Source of the DNA: Moraxellaceae bacterium | Lineage (GTDB): Bacteria; Pseudomonadota; Gammaproteobacteria; Pseudomonadales; Moraxellaceae | NCBI GenBank assembly: GCA_020697295.1 | Contig: JAJFBF010000043.1 | Location: 16,684-80,683, forward strand | Reading direction: 5' to 3' | Length of the DNA stretch: 64,000 nt | The notes under the pieces: model-generated | What the model was told of the DNA's origin: nothing | What the model saw: only the letters and a program-made list of their open reading frames with translations | Databases searched by the model: none | Program-made: the position numbers and the translations under genes | In this document: positions 10,509-20,316 of the stretch, piece after piece | Numbering within the stretch: position 1 is the first letter of the stretch | How the letters are laid out: every line of letters starts with the position of its first letter

Positions 10509-12707
10509 TCAAGCCCCGCCCGCCGCCGCCCGCGCCCGGTGCAGTTTTTTATAACTCTCGATCAGGCGCAGATGCCGGTCCAGCCCCTCCAGTTTCAGGC
10601 TCGTTGGCGTCAGCCCGTAAAAGCGCACGCTGCCGTCCACTGATCCCAGCGCGGCGTCCATGCGCTCGTCGCCAAACATCCGGCGGAAATTGCCCGTGTA
10701 GTCGTCCAGTTCCAGGTCATCGGCCAGTGTCACTTCCAGCACCAGGTTCAGGCACTGGTAAAACAGCCCGCGCTCGACGGTGTTGGTGTTGTACTGCAGG
10801 AAGGCCTCGACCTTGTCCTTGGCTTCCTCAAACCGCTTGAGGGCCAGGAATACCAGCAGCTTCAATTCCAGGATCGTCAGCTGGCCCCAGGGCGTGTTGT
10901 CGTCGAACTCGATGCCGATCAGCGTCTTGATGTCGGCGTGCTCATCCTCCGCGCTGTCTTCCAGGCGTTCGACCAGCGCCGCCAGGGCGGCATCGTCCAG
11001 GCGATGCAGGTTCAGGATGTCGGCGCGGAACTGCAGCGCCTTGTTGGTGTTGTCCCAGACCAGGTCCTCCACCGGGTAGATTTCCGAATAGCCGGGCACC
11101 AGGATGCGGCAGGCGGGGGCGCCCAGATGCTCATACACGGCCATGTACACCTGCTTGTCCAGGCCCTCCAGGATGCCGAACAGCGTCGCCGCCTCCTCGG
11201 CATTGGAGTTCTCGCCCTGCCCGGAAAAATCCCACTCCACGAATTCAAAGTCTGATTTGGCGCTGAAAAAACGCCACGACACCAGGCCGCTGGAATCGAT
11301 GAAGTGCTCCACAAAGTTGTTCGGCTCGGTCAGCGCGTTGCTGTTGAAGGTCGGCGCCGGCAGGTCGTTCAGGCCTTCAAAACTGCGCCCCTGCAGCAAT
11401 TCCGTCAGGCTGCGCTCCAGCGCCACCTCCAGGCTGGGGTGCGCGCCAAACGAGGCAAACACCCCGCCCGTGCGCGGGTTCATCAAGGTGACGCACATCA
11501 CCGGGAAGCGGCCGCCCAGCGAGGCATCCTTCACCAGCACCGGAAAGCCCTGCGCCTCCAGGCCACGGATGCCGGCGACAATGCCGGGAAATTTCGCCAG
11601 CACATCGGGCGGCACGTCCGGCAACGCCAGCTCGCCTTCCAGGATCTCGCGCTTCACCGCGCGCTCAAAGATTTCCGACAGGCACTGCACCTGCGCTTCG
11701 GCCAGCGTATTGCCCGCGCTCATGCCGTTGCTCAGGTACAGGTTCTCGATCAGGTTGGAGGGGAAGTACACCACCTTGCCATCGGACTGGCGGACAAAGG
11801 GCAGCGAGCAGATGCCGCGTTCCGTGTTGCCCGAGTTGGTGTCGTAGAGATGCGAGCAGCGCAGTTCCCCGTCCGGGTTGTAGATCTTCCGGCAGTGGGC
11901 ATCGAGCAATTCCCGCGGCAGCGAGTCCGCGCGGCCCGGCTTGAACCATTTCTCGTCCGGGTAATGCACAAAGTCGGCCGTGGCGATGTCCTCGCCCCAG
12001 TACTGGCCGTCATAGAAGAAGTTGCAGTTCAGGCGCTCGATGAATTCGCCCAGCGCCGAGGCCAGCGCGCTTTCCTTGGTAGCGCCCTTGCCATTGGTGA
12101 AGCACATCGGCGATTGCGCATCGCGGATATGCAAGGACCACACGTTCGGCACGATATTGCGCCAGGAGGCGATTTCAATCTTCATGCCCAGCCCGGCCAT
12201 GATGCCCGACATGGTGGCGATGGTCTCTTCCAGCGGCAGGTCCTTGCCCGGAATGCGGGTGCTGGTGCCGGAGGCCAGGTTCGGCATCAGCAGCGCCTGC
12301 GCATCGGCATCGATGCTCTCCACATGCTCGATCACGAATTCCGGGCCGGCCTGTACCACCTTCTTGACCGTGCAGCGCTCGATCGAGCGCACGATGCCCT
12401 GGCGGTCCTTCTCCGACATGTCGGCCGGCAACTCCACCTGGATCTTGAAGATCTGCCGGTAGCGGTTTTCCGGATCGACGATGTTGTTTTGCGAGAGGCG
12501 GATATTGGCGGTGGGAATGTCACGCGTCTGGCAGTACAGCTTCACAAAATAGGCCGCGCACAGCGCCGACGACGCCAGGAAATAGTCGAACGGCCCCGGC
12601 GCCGAACCATCGCCCTTGTAGCGGATGGGCTGGTCGGCCACCACCGTGAAGTCATCGAACTTCGCTTCCAGCCGGAGGTTGTCGAGAAAGTTGACCTTGA
12701 TTTCCAT
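10509..12707 (-). CDS. OsmC-YcaO fusion protein
   Basis: N-terminal OsmC-like segment (MEIKVNFLDNLRLEAKF...) followed by YcaO-like domain; likely ATG at 12707, upstream extension is low complexity. Confidence 0.85.
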   Translation of the reverse strand: MEIKVNFLDNLRLEAKFDDFTVVADQPIRYKGDGSAPGPFDYFLASSALCAAYFVKLYCQTRDIPTANIRLSQNNIVDPENRYRQIFKIQVELPADMSEKDRQGIVRSIERCTVKKVVQAGPEFVIEHVESIDADAQALLMPNLASGTSTRIPGKDLPLEETIATMSGIMAGLGMKIEIASWRNIVPNVWSLHIRDAQSPMCFTNGKGATKESALASALGEFIERLNCNFFYDGQYWGEDIATADFVHYPDEKWFKPGRADSLPRELLDAHCRKIYNPDGELRCSHLYDTNSGNTERGICSLPFVRQSDGKVVYFPSNLIENLYLSNGMSAGNTLAEAQVQCLSEIFERAVKREILEGELALPDVPPDVLAKFPGIVAGIRGLEAQGFPVLVKDASLGGRFPVMCVTLMNPRTGGVFASFGAHPSLEVALERSLTELLQGRSFEGLNDLPAPTFNSNALTEPNNFVEHFIDSSGLVSWRFFSAKSDFEFVEWDFSGQGENSNAEEAATLFGILEGLDKQVYMAVYEHLGAPACRILVPGYSEIYPVEDLVWDNTNKALQFRADILNLHRLDDAALAALVERLEDSAEDEHADIKTLIGIEFDDNTPWGQLTILELKLLVFLALKRFEEAKDKVEAFLQYNTNTVERGLFYQCLNLVLEVTLADDLELDDYTGNFRRMFGDERMDAALGSVDGSVRFYGLTPTSLKLEGLDRHLRLIESYKKLHRARAAAGGA

Positions 12708-13203
12708 GCGGGTGCCTTGTGTCGGGTTTTCGGGCCTGCTGTTCGCGGGCCGGCAGAGGTTGTCTGGCGCAGCGTGCCTGTCAGGGCTTGCCCGGCAGAA
12801 GTTGCCTGGCAGGCCTGTTCGGGCAGGGCTCGTCTGGCGGGCGTACTCCAGCTGAAGTTTTCCGGCCGGGCTCACCGGGAAAGGGGCGCCAGGCAGGGTA
12901 CGCAGTGCAGGTGCGCCAGGCACAATGCGCAATGCAGGATACGTCTGGCCGGGTACGCCGGGCACAGGCTGGCTGGGCTGAAGCTTGCTCAGGGGAGGGC
13001 CGACCGGATTTTATCCCTGTCCTTGTGGAGGAGGTAAGGCCTGTGCGCGCCGCTGAAAAACGGCCAAGTGCTCTTGCACAAATAGCCTGACATGAGCCTG
13101 GGCACCGGTCCAGCGTGAAGAGGGAAGGAGTGCAGCAACTAATCCCGGGGAGCAAACCTGAAAGTGCTCAGCCACAGCAGCAATTCTTCAGTCGGCAAGG
13201 AAT

Positions 13204-14448
13204 TCAACTCAGCTGCCCCCCGCAAAGCCCCTCAACCCGCCGCGGAAAACCACTCCAGTCCGGCGCCACCACCGCCTGCCCGCCATAAGCCTCCCCCAGC
13301 GCATTCGCGGCCTCCCACAAGAGCCGGTAGGGCGCCGGCGCCTCCGCCATCTCGCGCGCCGTCCGCTTCGCGTCAATCGTAGCCTTGAGCTCGCGCTCCT
13401 TCGCCTCCGCATGGGCCTGGGCCCTCGCCACCACCAACTGCATCAGCACGTCACGATCCGCGTCCATCATCCGGCCGCCGGGGCACAACCGCGCCTCACC
13501 GTTTGCCTCCAGCCGGTCCAGCAACAGCGGGAGCACCTCCTCACTGACAACTCCCCGCTCGTTCAGGCCATGAGGGGCAAGCTGCCCCGAAAAGTTCCCG
13601 GGCTCCAGCGCATCCCAGAGCAGCTTGGCAGTGATCATCGGCATGGCAACGCCCGCAAAATGCCGCTCCATCAATTCGCGCAGCAGCACGCGGTCCGCCT
13701 CGCGCAGCGGCTCGTTCGCGGCAATGAGGGGAGACGCGTCCACGCCCCTGGCCAGCCCGGTGATCCATCCGGAAAGCCGGGGCGCATGGCCTCGCGAAGG
13801 CTCCTGATGCCGGGCATAAGTCCATCCCGTTCCCCAGAGGCGTTCCCGCTGTTGTTCCGCGCGCACCAGTATCCCGCCCAACTCGCCGGCGCTGGCCCCG
13901 CGACCCACTGCCAGCCCGGCGGCGTATTCCTCCTGCCAGAAATGCGCTTCCGTATGGGCGAGAACAAAAAAGCCGGGCAGCAGCGCCACCTGCAGGACCA
14001 TCCCCGCCGTGAGCCCGCGCGGCCAGCGCCGGCCCTCGCGCAGGGCCCGGTACTGCGCCAGCGGCGCGAGGACGATAAAGGGTAAAAATACCGCACAGGT
14101 CAGCACCGCCACGACCAGCGACGCCCCGCCCGGAGGCCCCTTGAAAAAGCCTGCGCGTTCGCCCGGCGAAGCGGCCATGCCGACAAGCAGAAGCAGGATC
14201 GCCACGGCGATACCGAGCCCGGTGACGAGCGCCGCCCGGTGGCGAAAGAGCCGGGCCAGCAAGGCCACGTCCACGATCACGCCACAGGCGACGGTCAGCA
14301 TGAGGGCCAGCAGCAGGCCAATCCCGTCCAGCCGCATCTGGCCATAACTCGCCTGTGCGGCGGCGGACAGCGCACACAAGACGAGGAGTAGGCAGGCCTG
14401 CGGCAGGCGGCGCGTCAACACAATGTCAGCCTCAGCGCTCCCGTCCAT
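13204..14448 (-). CDS. Hypothetical membrane protein
   Basis: Multiple N-terminal hydrophobic segments; likely ATG at 14448; 17-bp overlap with upstream GFA gene. Confidence 0.65.
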   Translation of the reverse strand: MDGSAEADIVLTRRLPQACLLLVLCALSAAAQASYGQMRLDGIGLLLALMLTVACGVIVDVALLARLFRHRAALVTGLGIAVAILLLLVGMAASPGERAGFFKGPPGGASLVVAVLTCAVFLPFIVLAPLAQYRALREGRRWPRGLTAGMVLQVALLPGFFVLAHTEAHFWQEEYAAGLAVGRGASAGELGGILVRAEQQRERLWGTGWTYARHQEPSRGHAPRLSGWITGLARGVDASPLIAANEPLREADRVLLRELMERHFAGVAMPMITAKLLWDALEPGNFSGQLAPHGLNERGVVSEEVLPLLLDRLEANGEARLCPGGRMMDADRDVLMQLVVARAQAHAEAKERELKATIDAKRTAREMAEAPAPYRLLWEAANALGEAYGGQAVVAPDWSGFPRRVEGLCGGQLS

Positions 14449-14779
14449 TGTAATGCTGCACCGGCAGCGCCTCCGGTTCGATCCCCTCCAGGCAGCGCAC
14501 ATTGACCGCGGCCATGGCCTGGCCATCGGGCCCGGGGGCTTCGCCAAAGGGATGGATGCCGCAGCGCGGGCAGAAGTGATGCTGGATCACGTGCTGGTTG
14601 AAGGTGTAGGTGCTCATGGCCTCGGCCGGCGTCAGCAGGCGCAGCTGCGCGCGCGGCACAAACCACAGCAGCGCGCCCTTGCGCTGGCAGAGCGAGCAAT
14701 TGCAGGACAGCACGGTCCCGATCTCGCCTTCCGCCTCAAAGGCGATCTGGCCACAGTGACAGCTGCCGCGATACATCAT
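14432..14779 (-). CDS. GFA-family (glutathione-dependent formaldehyde-activating-like) protein
   Basis: GSCHCGQIAFEAEG..SCNCSLCQRKGALLWF..FCPRCGIHPF zinc-binding cysteines. Confidence 0.88.
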   Translation of the reverse strand: MMYRGSCHCGQIAFEAEGEIGTVLSCNCSLCQRKGALLWFVPRAQLRLLTPAEAMSTYTFNQHVIQHHFCPRCGIHPFGEAPGPDGQAMAAVNVRCLEGIEPEALPVQHYNGRER

Positions 14780-15201
14780 GAGCTTGCTCCTTGTTTGATG
14801 CCCGCCTCCACATGGCGACGGAAGTTCTCGAGAATCGCCTGCCAGCCCTCGCGCTGCTGTTCGGGCGAGAAAGTGGTTTCAGCCTCGAACGTGACCTCCA
14901 CCCGCACGCCATCGGCGTCGCTGGCAAACGTGACCTGCGCACTGCGATCGCCAAAGGCGTACTCGATGCGCTGCTGCGGCACGATGCGCGTGTAGGTGCC
15001 CGCAAAATCAAAACCCATGCTGCCGTCCTTCGCTTCCATGCGCGAGGAGAAAGCGCCGCCCTCGCGCAAGTCGACAGTGGCGGTGGTGGTATGCCAGTCC
15101 GCGTTGGCGGCGTTCCACTGCACGATGTCGGCGGGCGTGGTGTAGGCGCGCCAGACTTCCGCAACGGGCGCCTGGACGGTGGTGGAAACGCTGATTTTCA
15201 T
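14776..15201 (-). CDS. SRPBCC / AHSA1-family protein
   Basis: MKISVSTTVQAPVAEVWRAYTTPADIVQWNAANADWHTT; 4-bp overlap with GFA gene. Confidence 0.85.
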   Translation of the reverse strand: MKISVSTTVQAPVAEVWRAYTTPADIVQWNAANADWHTTTATVDLREGGAFSSRMEAKDGSMGFDFAGTYTRIVPQQRIEYAFGDRSAQVTFASDADGVRVEVTFEAETTFSPEQQREGWQAILENFRRHVEAGIKQGASS

Positions 15202-15245
15202 GGGGTCCCTCCGTGTGGAGTGTCAAAAATCCTGGGGTGCATGTT

Positions 15246-15974
15246 TCAAAAAAAGCCGAAGCGCTTTTTGGCGGTATTCTTCCGGTTCTCGAGGATAAGG
15301 TCGGTGATGCCGTGCTTGTCGAAGCGGTCCAGCAGCGCATCCGAGCCCTTCCTGAGCTTCAGGTTCATCTCCTCCTCGTACAAGGGGACGATGCTCATGA
15401 AGCTGATGGTTTTCTCCGCATTGATCTCCAGGCTGTGGAAGCCCTGCGGCACCGTGACGGAGGGCAGGATAAGCGCGCCGCACAGCTGCGTGTTGTCCGC
15501 AAAGGGCTCGGCCGGATCACCATTGGGCAGGGTATGGCCCCAGCCCAGCCACGTGCTGTACTTGTGCGGAAAGCGCGCGAGAAACTTGAGCTGGCGCACC
15601 GGCCAGTACCACTGCTCGTCTTTCAGGGCTTCTTCGTTGAGCTGCCAGTATTCCGGCAGCGTGACCATGAGCTCCAGGTAGCGCGGCACCTCGGCGCCCT
15701 CCGGCACTGTCATGGGCAGGTCGCTCATGCCCGAAGTGACCAGGGTATGGAAGGGGCGCTGCGGCGTCGGCTTTACGTGATGCACATCAATATGGACGGT
15801 ATCGGACAGCACTTCGTGAAAGACCATGTCCACCGTGCCGATATGGCGCTCGATATGGTCCGAGATCTGCTCGATGCATTCCTCGCCCTGCGCTGCCTCC
15901 CATTCCTTCTCGCCATCCGTGTAGCGGAAGATCGGGGCGCCGGAGAGGGACACCAGCTTCTCGTCGTGGCTCAT
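15246..15974 (-). CDS. Suppressor-of-fused (SUFU)-like domain protein
   Basis: DVHHVKPTPQRPFHTLVTSGMSDLPMTVP...RYLELMVTLP typical SUFU-like segment. Confidence 0.7.
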   Translation of the reverse strand: MSHDEKLVSLSGAPIFRYTDGEKEWEAAQGEECIEQISDHIERHIGTVDMVFHEVLSDTVHIDVHHVKPTPQRPFHTLVTSGMSDLPMTVPEGAEVPRYLELMVTLPEYWQLNEEALKDEQWYWPVRQLKFLARFPHKYSTWLGWGHTLPNGDPAEPFADNTQLCGALILPSVTVPQGFHSLEINAEKTISFMSIVPLYEEEMNLKLRKGSDALLDRFDKHGITDLILENRKNTAKKRFGFF

Positions 15975-16147
15975 TATTGTTCTCCTTTTTGAGCGGGCTT
16001 GAGGCGGCCAGGCCGGAATAGTCGCCTATCGGAGCTGCGGCCGGCCAGTGCCCGAAGGTGGCATGGCGCACAGAATCGGCCGGCTTGCCGTGCGGGGGGG
16101 CGGGCCTTGACCGGGCCTGCCTTGACCCCTGCCGGCTCCATCACTAG

Positions 16148-16168
16148 ACTAGTCATCTAACTAGTCAT
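16148..16168 (+). promoter_or_regulatory. Putative TA operator: two direct ACTAGTCAT repeats 12 bp apart
   Basis: actagtcat-cta-actagtcat immediately upstream of the Phd-like ATG. Confidence 0.5.
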
Positions 16169-16186
16169 TTGTTTGCGGTGGCTCCC

Positions 16187-16444
16187 ATGTCCATCTGGCC
16201 CGTCCAGGATGCCAAAGCCCGTTTCAGTGAATTGCTGGATGCCTGCGTCAGCGAGGGTCCGCAGGTGGTCACCCGCCGTGGCGCGGAAACGGCCGTACTG
16301 GTTCCCATGGCGGAGTGGCGCCGGCTCCAGGCCGCCGCGCGCCCCACGCTCAAGCAACTGCTGATGGCCGATGCCGGCCGCACCGATACACTGGCGCCGG
16401 AGCGGGGCAGGGCGCGGCGCCGTCCCGTCGAAGTCCTCGGGTAA
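16187..16444 (+). CDS. Phd/YefM-family type II antitoxin
   Basis: MSIWPVQDAKARFSELLDACVSEGPQVVTRRGAETAVLVPMAEWRRL. Confidence 0.87.
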   Translation: MSIWPVQDAKARFSELLDACVSEGPQVVTRRGAETAVLVPMAEWRRLQAAARPTLKQLLMADAGRTDTLAPERGRARRRPVEVLG

Positions 16445-16450
16445 GCCGCC

Positions 16451-16867
16451 GTGTACCTGCTCGATACCAATGTAGTTTCCGAGCTGCGCAAGCCCCGGCC
16501 TCATGGCGCGGTGATCGAGTGGCTCCAGTCGGTGGAGGACAGCAGCCTCTACCTGGCTACCGTCACGCTGGGCGAGATCCAGGCGGGCATCGAACTGACC
16601 CGGGAGCAGGATGCCGGCAAGGCCCGGGAAATCGAGGCCTGGCTGGATCTTCTGGCGGATGCCTATAACGTATTGCCCATGGATGGTCCGGCTTTCCGTT
16701 GCTGGGCCAGGCTCATGCACCGGAAGTCGGACACGCTCTACGAGGACGCCATGATTGCCGCGATCGCCAGGGTAAAGGGCCTGACGGTGGTGACCCGCAA
16801 CGTGGCGGATTTTGCCGGCTTCGGCGTGAGCCTGCTGAATCCCTTCGAGTTCGGCAGCAAGGCCTGA
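16451..16867 (+). CDS. VapC-like PIN-domain toxin
   Basis: MYLLDTNVVSELRKPRP...YEDAMIAAIARVKGLTVVTRNVADFAGFGV; 6 bp after the antitoxin. Confidence 0.9.
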   Translation: MYLLDTNVVSELRKPRPHGAVIEWLQSVEDSSLYLATVTLGEIQAGIELTREQDAGKAREIEAWLDLLADAYNVLPMDGPAFRCWARLMHRKSDTLYEDAMIAAIARVKGLTVVTRNVADFAGFGVSLLNPFEFGSKA

Positions 16868-16960
16868 GGGGGCGCGCACTGCATCGAATTCATCCTGTCC
16901 TCCGGAACTTCCGGACCTCCATATCATCCGGACCTCCGTGGCCGAGCCGGCGGCCCGAGC

Positions 16961-17170
16961 TCAGCCCTGCGCCGCCAGCTTCCGCAACTCCGTCACCTGC
17001 TCCCCGCGAATCCCCCAGTTGTCCGTATTCACCTCGTCAATGACGACGACCGTGGTGGCCGGGTTCTTGTTCAGCACGTCCTGCAGCAGCTGCGTCACGC
17101 CCTTGATCAGCGCGGCCTTCTGCTCCCTGGTGACGCCTTCGTCGGTAATCTTGATATTCACATAGGGCAT
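16961..17170 (-). CDS. 4-oxalocrotonate tautomerase family protein
   Basis: MPYVNIKITDEGVTREQKAALIKGVTQLLQDVLNKNPATTVVVIDEV. Confidence 0.88.
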   Translation of the reverse strand: MPYVNIKITDEGVTREQKAALIKGVTQLLQDVLNKNPATTVVVIDEVNTDNWGIRGEQVTELRKLAAQG

Positions 17171-17227
17171 GGCGGGACCTCAGGGATTGGTGCGCAGGAC
17201 TCCGGCCGTCTCGGGACCTGCGACTGG

Positions 17228-17830
17228 CTATGACTCACTGGGAAGGGCATAGGAGACCTTGCCCTCCTTGACGGAGATGATGTCTTTCTTCGTGAGCTCC
17301 GAAATGATGCCGTCAACTTCTGGCTGGGATAGTGATTTTTGAAACAGGGCATTGATGGTGCTGGACAGGGTTTTCAGCGTCCGGGGGTGGGCTGCTTGGC
17401 GCTGCGCGAGATTGGCCACCACAGCGGAGACACGATCCGGCAGGAATTTGGAGGCGGCAAGCTTCACGACGGGCAGGTCCGGGATTCCCTTGACGCGGTC
17501 CGAGAGGATTTTCTGACTCTTGAGATGCTGAATCAGGGGATCAAAGCCGGTGTCCTTCGAGACGATATGAAAATAGGCGTCAGGCTCTTTTTCGGCCAGC
17601 CTGCCGATGTAATAGGCGATATGGAAGTCCAGGGCATTGCTGCCATTGCCCGATATCTTGATGTAGGTGGCGCGCTCGCCGAGTTTCTGGAGAGACGAGG
17701 CGACCTCGTAGGTCACCTTGGTCTGACTGGCCCCCACAAAGACCAGAACATGGAAGTGATCCGCCACTAATGCCGCAACGGCATCCGGCTGAACATTCTC
17801 ATAGTCGATGAGCACATAGTTCTTCTTCAT
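17228..17830 (-). CDS. NYN/PIN-like nuclease-fold protein with C-terminal helical region
   Basis: YVLIDYENVQPD...HVLVFVGASQTKV...YYIGRLAEKEPDAYFHIVSKDTGFDPLIQHLK. Confidence 0.7.
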   Translation of the reverse strand: MKKNYVLIDYENVQPDAVAALVADHFHVLVFVGASQTKVTYEVASSLQKLGERATYIKISGNGSNALDFHIAYYIGRLAEKEPDAYFHIVSKDTGFDPLIQHLKSQKILSDRVKGIPDLPVVKLAASKFLPDRVSAVVANLAQRQAAHPRTLKTLSSTINALFQKSLSQPEVDGIISELTKKDIISVKEGKVSYALPSES

Positions 17831-18166
17831 TTCGCTCGTTCCTGATGAGCTCTAACGCAGGGTTAACCCCCGTGAACCTGCGTCGCACTAATGGATTCAG
17901 TGCCAGGCCCTCAAGCCCGTAATCTTTCATACTCGACCGGACTTGCCTAGCCCAGCCCCGGGCGCCGCCACCTGTGGCTGTAGGGGGCCTGGTAATGCCC
18001 CGCAGCCCCGCCTCAGAAGCCGAAGGCCGCCAAGGTGACGGTCAGGCGGAACGTCGCCCCACCCCCAAACCCCCACTCCAACCCGCCCCCGCTACCGGCC
18101 AGCCGACAGGGGCTACCGGGGGCTACGGCCGTACGGAATACTACCGGCCACTCCCCCGCACGCAGG

Positions 18167-19879
18167 ATGCCGCCCGTGACCATGCCCGCCCCCGTTCCCG
18201 TGATCGCCTCGGTACGGCGCCATTTCAGCCTCCGCCTCACCCTCGTGGCCGCGCTCTGCGGCATTACCGTCACCGTCGGCGCCGTGCTCGCCCTCGGCAC
18301 CTCCACCATGGTGGGCGAGTTCATGCGCGAGGAATTGCGCAGCCGCCTGGCCGACGTGGTGAGCGTGATGGCCAGCCAGGTCGACGTCGAGCGGCACCGG
18401 CAGGTGACCACCCAGGCGGACGAATCCGGCCCCCACTACGGGGCGCTGCAGGCCAAGCTGCGCCAGATGGCCAAAAGCAGCCCGGACATTGCCTCTGCCT
18501 ACACCATGCGCCTGGATGCGAACGGCCAGCCGGTGTTCGTCATCGACACCCTCGAGGGCGACAGCTTCAGCCACGCCGGCGCTCCCTATCGCAACGCCAC
18601 GTCAGAAATGAAGGCGGCGCTCCAGGCCCGCCCCGGCGTCACCGTGCCCTTCGTCGAACGCGAACCGGCCACCGACCCCTGGGGCACCTGGCTGTCGGCA
18701 TACATGCCGCTTTACACCGCGGACGGCCGGCAGGACGGCATCCTCGGCATCGACGTCTCCGCCGCCAGCGTGCTGGCGCACGAGCGCGAATACCAGGTGG
18801 TGGTGTGGGCGGTCTCGACCGGGCTGGTGCTGCTGTTGCTGCCGGGCAGCCTGTGGATGGCGCGGCGCATCCGCCAGCCGCTGGCCACGCTCGCGCAGGA
18901 AATGGACAAGGTCCGCAGGTTCGAGCTCGACAGCCAGGTGCAGGTCACCTCGCGCATCACCGAGATCCAGACCATGGCGCTGCAGCTCGAGAAGATGAAG
19001 CGCGGCCTGAGCGCCTTCCGCCGCTACGTGCCCAACGACCTTGTGCGCGAGCTCATCGACCTTGGCGTGGACGCCGAGATCGGCGGCCGGCGCGAAGAAC
19101 TCACCCTGTTCTTTTCGGACATCGCCAACTTCACGCGGATGTCCGAGAACATGCCGCCGGACCGCCTGGTGCGCTTCGTGAGCGAGTACCTGACCACCAT
19201 GAACGGCGGCCTGCTGCGCCATCGCGCTACCGTCGACAAGTACATCGGCGATGGCGTCATGGCCTTCTGGGGCGCGCCGCGTCCGATGGCCGACCACGCG
19301 CTGCAGGCCTGCCTCGCCGCCCTGGACTGCCAGCGCGACCTCGATGAGCTCACCCGCCGCTGGCTGCACGAAGGCCAGGAATTCGACTGCACCACCCGCA
19401 TCGGCATCCACACTGGCGAGGTGGTGGTGGGCAACTTCGGCACGTCCGAGCGCATGAACTACACCGCCTTCGGCGCCAACGTGAACTCCGCGAGCCGGCT
19501 GGAAGGCATCAACAAATACTACGGCACCCGCATCCTCATCACCGACGCCACGCTGGCGCAGGTGCCCGGGGCTTTCCTCACCCGCCTGGTGGACCGTGCG
19601 GTGCTGTCCGGCATGAGCGGGGCCATCGGCATTCACGAGCTGATCGGCAAGGCCGCCGAGGCCACGGAGGCCGAGCGCGAGCTGGCCACACAGTACGAGG
19701 CAGCGTTCGCGCTCTATAGCGCGCGCAAGTTTGAAGAAGCGGCGCACGGCTTCGAGTCGCTGCTCTCCCGATTCCCCGGCGACAAGCCCTCCGAGCTCAT
19801 GGTGCAGCGCTGCCGCGACTACGCCACCACGCCGCCACCGCCCGAGTGGCACGGCGAGCATGTGTTCATGCGGAAATAG
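18167..19879 (+). CDS. Membrane class III adenylate/guanylate cyclase (sensor-HAMP-CYCc)
   Basis: LTLFFSDIANFTRMSENMPPDRLVRFVSEYL..YIGDGVMAFWGAP..FGANVNSASRLEGINKYYGT; N-terminal TM and periplasmic segment. ORF opens at 18035, likely start 18167 or 18182. Confidence 0.88.
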   Translation: MPPVTMPAPVPVIASVRRHFSLRLTLVAALCGITVTVGAVLALGTSTMVGEFMREELRSRLADVVSVMASQVDVERHRQVTTQADESGPHYGALQAKLRQMAKSSPDIASAYTMRLDANGQPVFVIDTLEGDSFSHAGAPYRNATSEMKAALQARPGVTVPFVEREPATDPWGTWLSAYMPLYTADGRQDGILGIDVSAASVLAHEREYQVVVWAVSTGLVLLLLPGSLWMARRIRQPLATLAQEMDKVRRFELDSQVQVTSRITEIQTMALQLEKMKRGLSAFRRYVPNDLVRELIDLGVDAEIGGRREELTLFFSDIANFTRMSENMPPDRLVRFVSEYLTTMNGGLLRHRATVDKYIGDGVMAFWGAPRPMADHALQACLAALDCQRDLDELTRRWLHEGQEFDCTTRIGIHTGEVVVGNFGTSERMNYTAFGANVNSASRLEGINKYYGTRILITDATLAQVPGAFLTRLVDRAVLSGMSGAIGIHELIGKAAEATEAERELATQYEAAFALYSARKFEEAAHGFESLLSRFPGDKPSELMVQRCRDYATTPPPPEWHGEHVFMRK

Positions 19880-19950
19880 GCGGGGAACCGTCCCTGGTGT
19901 GGCGGCGGGCATCCTGCAGCAGGCCAAAGCCGATGCCGCGCCGCAAGTAG

Positions 19951-20125
19951 CCGGGGGCACTCGGACCCCCTTGCTGCAGGCGGCTCATTAATGAGCCCTT
20001 AGCCCACTTAATGGCTCTTTTATGACCCACGGAAAACACTGAGCCAGAAGGGGGAGCCGCCGGGCCGCTCCAGCACGCCGTCTTCAGGATTAGACAGGCG
20101 TCCTGTTCCGCGCGGCACACGCGGC
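19951..20125. repeat. Diverged repeat copy A with nested palindromes
   Basis: ccgggggcac..ggctcattaatgagcccttagcccacttaatggctcttttatgacccac..ccgccgggccgctccagcac..caggcgtcctgttcc; matches copy B. Confidence 0.7.
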
Positions 20126-20278
20126 TATTGCGAAAGACCGGTCTTGAGCCGCTCCGTCGCCACGCTCGTTGGGCGTAATCGTGGTGGTGCGCGCCGCCTG
20201 GCCGGCCTTCAATTCCAGGACAGACTGCAACAGCTTTTCGCCCAGCTCCCTGCCCGTCATTTCTTTGCACTTACTCAT
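20090..20278 (-). pseudogene. Truncated HigA/NadS-like HTH antitoxin (N-terminal remnant)
   Basis: MSKCKEMTGRELGEKLLQSVLELKAGQAARTT, then an alternate frame reads SVATERLKTGLSQ followed by a stop, then repeat copy A. Confidence 0.55.
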
Positions 20279-20316
20279 TTTCGATGACCTCCCGGATGGC
20301 TTTCACCAGAAAGGGC

